Assembly: GCA_027347805.1 (NCBI GenBank)
Contig: DAIEQP010000424.1
Coordinates: 1 to 8,937 of the forward strand
Direction of reading: 5' to 3'
Origin: Ignavibacteria bacterium
GTDB taxonomy: Bacteria > Bacteroidota > Ignavibacteria > Ignavibacteriales > Melioribacteraceae
DNA: 8,937 bases
A program made the position numbers and the translations under genes. Shown one piece after another: positions 6,923 through 8,937 of the stretch (position 1 is its first letter; each line of letters starts with the position of its first letter). The notes under the pieces were generated by a model. It was not told where the DNA came from. It ran no database searches and saw only the letters and a program-made list of their open reading frames with translations.

Positions 6923-6926
6923 GGAG
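6923..6926 (+). promoter_or_regulatory. Ribosome binding site of the M24 gene (decides the start)
   Basis: GGAG lies 5 bases before the ATG at 6932. The ATGs at 6896 and 6902 have no SD and sit right at the predicted transcription start. Confidence 0.6.
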
Positions 6927-6931
6927 AAAAT

Positions 6932-8122
6932 ATGTCCAAAGAAATGATTCTCGAAAAAATCGATCAAGCTTCAAAAATTCTTAATGAAAAACAGATTGAT
7001 ATGTGGATGACTTACGTTCGTGAGACCGGAAACATGAAAGATCCGATGTTAGATATGGTTGTTGGTACAGGTGCAACCTGGCAATCAGCTTTTATAATAA
7101 CAAATAACGGAAACACACATGCCGTTATTGGTTCTTTAGAACTTGGCAATATGCAAACTGTCGGCACATATAAAAATATTCATCCTTATTTAAAAAATGT
7201 GAAGGAAGATTTAATAAAAGTTCTCGATTTGTATAAGCCGAAAAAAATTGCAATTAACTTTTCTCGAAATTCAACATTAGCTGATGGATTATCGTACGGT
7301 TTATATCTGGAATTACTGAATCACTTAAAAGACACAGCTTATGTTAATGCATTAGTTTCATCAGAAGAAATTGTTGCAGCTCTTAAAGGTAGAAAATCTG
7401 CTTCTGAAATTGCCAACATGAAAGAAGCAATTAAAGAAACACTGCTGATCTTTGATGAAGTAACAAAGTTTTTAAAACCGGGTGTAACCGAAAAGCAGGT
7501 TGCAAACTTTGTTCTTGATATCTGTAAACAAAAAGGATTTGAACTTGCGTGGGATGCAGAACATTGTCCCGCTGTATATTCAGGTCCGGATACTGCTGGC
7601 GCACATGCGGGCCCGACCGACAGAACTGTTCAATGCGGACATGTTGTAAATATGGATTTCGGTGTAAAGATAAAAGACTATTGTGCAGATCTTCAAAGAA
7701 CTTGGTATATCTGCCATCCGGGTGAAGTTGATGCGCCTATGGAAGTAAAACGGGGATTTGATGTTATTGTTGAATCGATTACTCGTGCTGCAAACGAATT
7801 AAAGCCGGGCAAAAAAGGTTATGAGATTGACGAGATTGCGCGTCATTATATACAAGTTAAAGGCTACGATGAGTTTCCGCATGTATTGGGACATCAGGTT
7901 GGAAGATTTGCACATGACGGCGGATGTTTACTTGGACCAAAATGGGAGCGCTACAACAATCTTCCATTCCTCGAAGTTGAAGAAGGAAATGTTTTTACAA
8001 TTGAACCGAGATTGACTATACCGGGTTTTGGAATTGCAACAGTTGAAGAGGAAGTGCTTGTAACAAAAGATGGCTGTGAATTTTTATCTGAAAGACAGAA
8101 AGAACTTTATTTAATAAAATAA
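6932..8122 (+). CDS. M24-family metallopeptidase (Xaa-Pro dipeptidase/aminopeptidase-like)
   Basis: Cytosolic peptidase-like protein of 396 residues with a 'pita-bread' catalytic domain from about 150. All five dinuclear-metal ligands are present: Asp242 and Asp253 in NMDFG...CADLQRT, His321 in HVLGHQVGR, Glu358 in TIEPRL and Glu372 in TVEEEVLV. His317 and His328 are the extra histidines usual in prolidase-type members. The N-terminal part (1-140) is a creatinase/prolidase-N-like domain. Such enzymes remove an N-terminal residue before proline or split Xaa-Pro dipeptides; which of these applies here is not visible, and other M24 reactions are possible. The ATG at 6932 has GGAG five bases upstream; a 12-residue longer start at 6896 is less likely. 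Its TAA is one base from the stop of the convergent cobalamin-binding gene, with no terminator between. Confidence 0.9.
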   Translation: MSKEMILEKIDQASKILNEKQIDMWMTYVRETGNMKDPMLDMVVGTGATWQSAFIITNNGNTHAVIGSLELGNMQTVGTYKNIHPYLKNVKEDLIKVLDLYKPKKIAINFSRNSTLADGLSYGLYLELLNHLKDTAYVNALVSSEEIVAALKGRKSASEIANMKEAIKETLLIFDEVTKFLKPGVTEKQVANFVLDICKQKGFELAWDAEHCPAVYSGPDTAGAHAGPTDRTVQCGHVVNMDFGVKIKDYCADLQRTWYICHPGEVDAPMEVKRGFDVIVESITRAANELKPGKKGYEIDEIARHYIQVKGYDEFPHVLGHQVGRFAHDGGCLLGPKWERYNNLPFLEVEEGNVFTIEPRLTIPGFGIATVEEEVLVTKDGCEFLSERQKELYLIK

Positions 8123-8123
8123 A

Positions 8124-8768
8124 TTAATCTTTGTTATAAGCAGTAAGATATTCTTCAAGGGAATCCAGAGAACAAATGTACTTTACATTTTTCTGATGAA
8201 TTAATTCATCTGCTTTTCCATTTGCAAGCGCCTGCCCGCCAATAATTATTTCCGCCTCGGAATATTCAGCATTTATTTGCTCGATCAGTTTTAATAGCCG
8301 GACGACATTAACATAAAAATTATTTGAGATACCAATTACATCCGGTTTCTTTTCTTTTATTAAACCAATGATTTCTTTTTGCGGAATGTTAGACCCGACA
8401 AACAAAACATTCCAGCCGTGAGCTCCCAAATAACCGGCTACCATTCTCGCACCTAATTCATGAAATTCTTTATCAACACATGTAATAATTGCTTTTTTAC
8501 CGCAGCAGCTGCAATTAGAATAATGTGTTCCAACATATTCAATCAATGATTCCGTAATTCTTGTTGCAACATGCTCGTTTGAAATTGAGCATTTTTCATT
8601 TTCCCATAACTGCCCCACCCGGTACATAGATCTTTGAAATAACTGAGTATAGATTTCCTTAATCTGGATACCACTATCAATCAGATTGATGACAATTTGA
8701 GTACACTCTCTTTTATCTCCATCCAGCAAAGAGTTTAGATAATGCAGGTAAACAGATTCCGGTATCAT
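8124..8768 (-). CDS. Stand-alone cobalamin (B12)-binding protein with CarH-like Wx9EH motif
   Basis: A 214-residue soluble protein. Residues 1-82 form a helical cap of the B12-binding type (YRVGQLWENEKC, then EHVATR), with Trp55 followed by nine residues and Glu65-His66. This Wx9EH motif marks the adenosylcobalamin photoreceptors of the CarH family, where it covers the upper face of the cofactor. Residues 91-214 are the Rossmann-like cobalamin domain: EFHELG at 101-106 with His103 as probable lower cobalt ligand, GISNNF near the nucleotide loop, and IIIGGQAL. There is no MerR or other DNA-binding domain and no methyltransferase partner in view, so a regulator acting through protein contact is an inference; a corrinoid carrier is the alternative. 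The cluster Cys86, Cys88, Cys89 lies in the linker. CarH's His132 position is Glu56 here. Only a weak SD (GAAAGTGA) precedes the ATG. It lies 43 bases after the PAP2-like gene, probably in one transcript. Confidence 0.85.
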   Translation of the reverse strand: MIPESVYLHYLNSLLDGDKRECTQIVINLIDSGIQIKEIYTQLFQRSMYRVGQLWENEKCSISNEHVATRITESLIEYVGTHYSNCSCCGKKAIITCVDKEFHELGARMVAGYLGAHGWNVLFVGSNIPQKEIIGLIKEKKPDVIGISNNFYVNVVRLLKLIEQINAEYSEAEIIIGGQALANGKADELIHQKNVKYICSLDSLEEYLTAYNKD

Positions 8769-8811
8769 TCACTTTCACGTTAGTTTTACAGAAATTAAAC
8801 ACGATTGTGAA

Positions 8812-8937
8812 TTAAATAATTCCCTCAGGCTTATTTTTTTTTTGTTTATTAATCAACCGGGAAATTCTGTAGCAGGTATAGGCAATAACCGGCGCAACAA
8901 TAACATCTATTGTATAATGAACATGCTGCGCCAAGAC
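8812..8937 (-). CDS. C-terminal tail of a PAP2/sphingomyelin-synthase-like membrane protein, cut by window edge
   Basis: The minus strand is open from the right edge to a TAA at 8812-8814, giving 41 residues. They begin VLAQHVHYTIDV, continue with a hydrophobic segment (IVAPVIAYTCY) and end with a short basic tail (RISRLINKQKKNK). The HYTxDV motif is the second catalytic motif of the PAP2_C/sphingomyelin-synthase group of lipid phosphatases and phosphotransferases (His and Asp of the triad), followed by a last transmembrane helix as expected. The first catalytic histidine and the other helices lie beyond the window, so the activity is unknown. The tail is encoded across a run of ten A. The cobalamin-binding gene starts 43 bases downstream on the same strand with no terminator between. 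The call rests on one motif and is tentative. Confidence 0.5.
   Translation of the reverse strand, partial: VLAQHVHYTIDVIVAPVIAYTCYRISRLINKQKKNKPEGII

Noticed and set aside
1..8937. CRISPR arrays, tRNAs, insertion sequences, attachment sites, riboswitches (including a B12 riboswitch upstream of the cobalamin gene)
   Set aside because: I found no spaced direct repeats, cloverleaf, transposase frame or terminal inverted repeats, and the 43 bases before the cobalamin gene are too short for a cobalamin riboswitch.

Overview
The window is 8,937 bases of AT-rich bacterial chromosome, densely coded on both strands and mostly housekeeping or peptidase genes. I see no mobile element, phage, tRNA, rRNA or CRISPR array. 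Several spacers hold pairs resembling the Bacteroidota housekeeping promoter (TTG, about 20 bases, TAnnTTTG), and the genes look like those of the Bacteroidota/Ignavibacteria/Chlorobi group. That assignment is an inference from composition, promoter style and protein wording, not from a marker gene.

Layout. At 2-250 (+) is the tail of an M16 zinc-peptidase-like protein, followed by a strong terminator hairpin that appears to serve both strands. Facing it on the minus strand are trxA (299-634, thioredoxin) and, upstream of trxA, an exported two-domain M16 peptidase of 938 residues (752-3568) with its own promoter-like site, Shine-Dalgarno (SD) sequence and terminator. Next on the minus strand is a two-gene phosphatase unit: a HisN-like phosphatase (4503-5264) followed one base later by a HAD hydrolase (3761-4501). 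A 76-base divergent spacer separates it from sua5 (5341-6309, +), which makes the threonylcarbamoyl-AMP for the tRNA t6A modification. sua5 converges on a DinB-fold protein (6319-6792, -). That gene is divergent from an M24 Xaa-Pro-peptidase-like gene (6932-8122, +). The M24 gene converges, with one base between the stop codons, on a stand-alone cobalamin-binding protein (8124-8768, -). At the right edge is the C-terminal tail of a PAP2/sphingomyelin-synthase-like membrane protein (8812-8937, -), probably co-transcribed with the cobalamin protein.

How the genes relate. Only two groups look functionally or transcriptionally linked: hisN-like plus HAD (two phosphatase-type genes, likely translationally coupled) and PAP2-like plus the cobalamin-binding protein. 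The three peptidase genes suggest peptide turnover but do not form one operon.

Most interesting item. The 214-residue cobalamin-binding protein has no DNA-binding or methyltransferase domain. It carries the Wx9EH motif known from the CarH B12 photoreceptors, together with an ExHxxG cobalt-ligand motif and an unusual CxCC cluster between its two domains. It could be a free-standing B12-based light or redox sensor acting through a partner. The rest of the window is largely ordinary, and I do not claim a new multi-gene system.

Start codons. For trxA, hisN, sua5 and the M24 gene I chose internal ATG starts over longer GTG/TTG or upstream-ATG versions. The reasons were SD sequences or family length.
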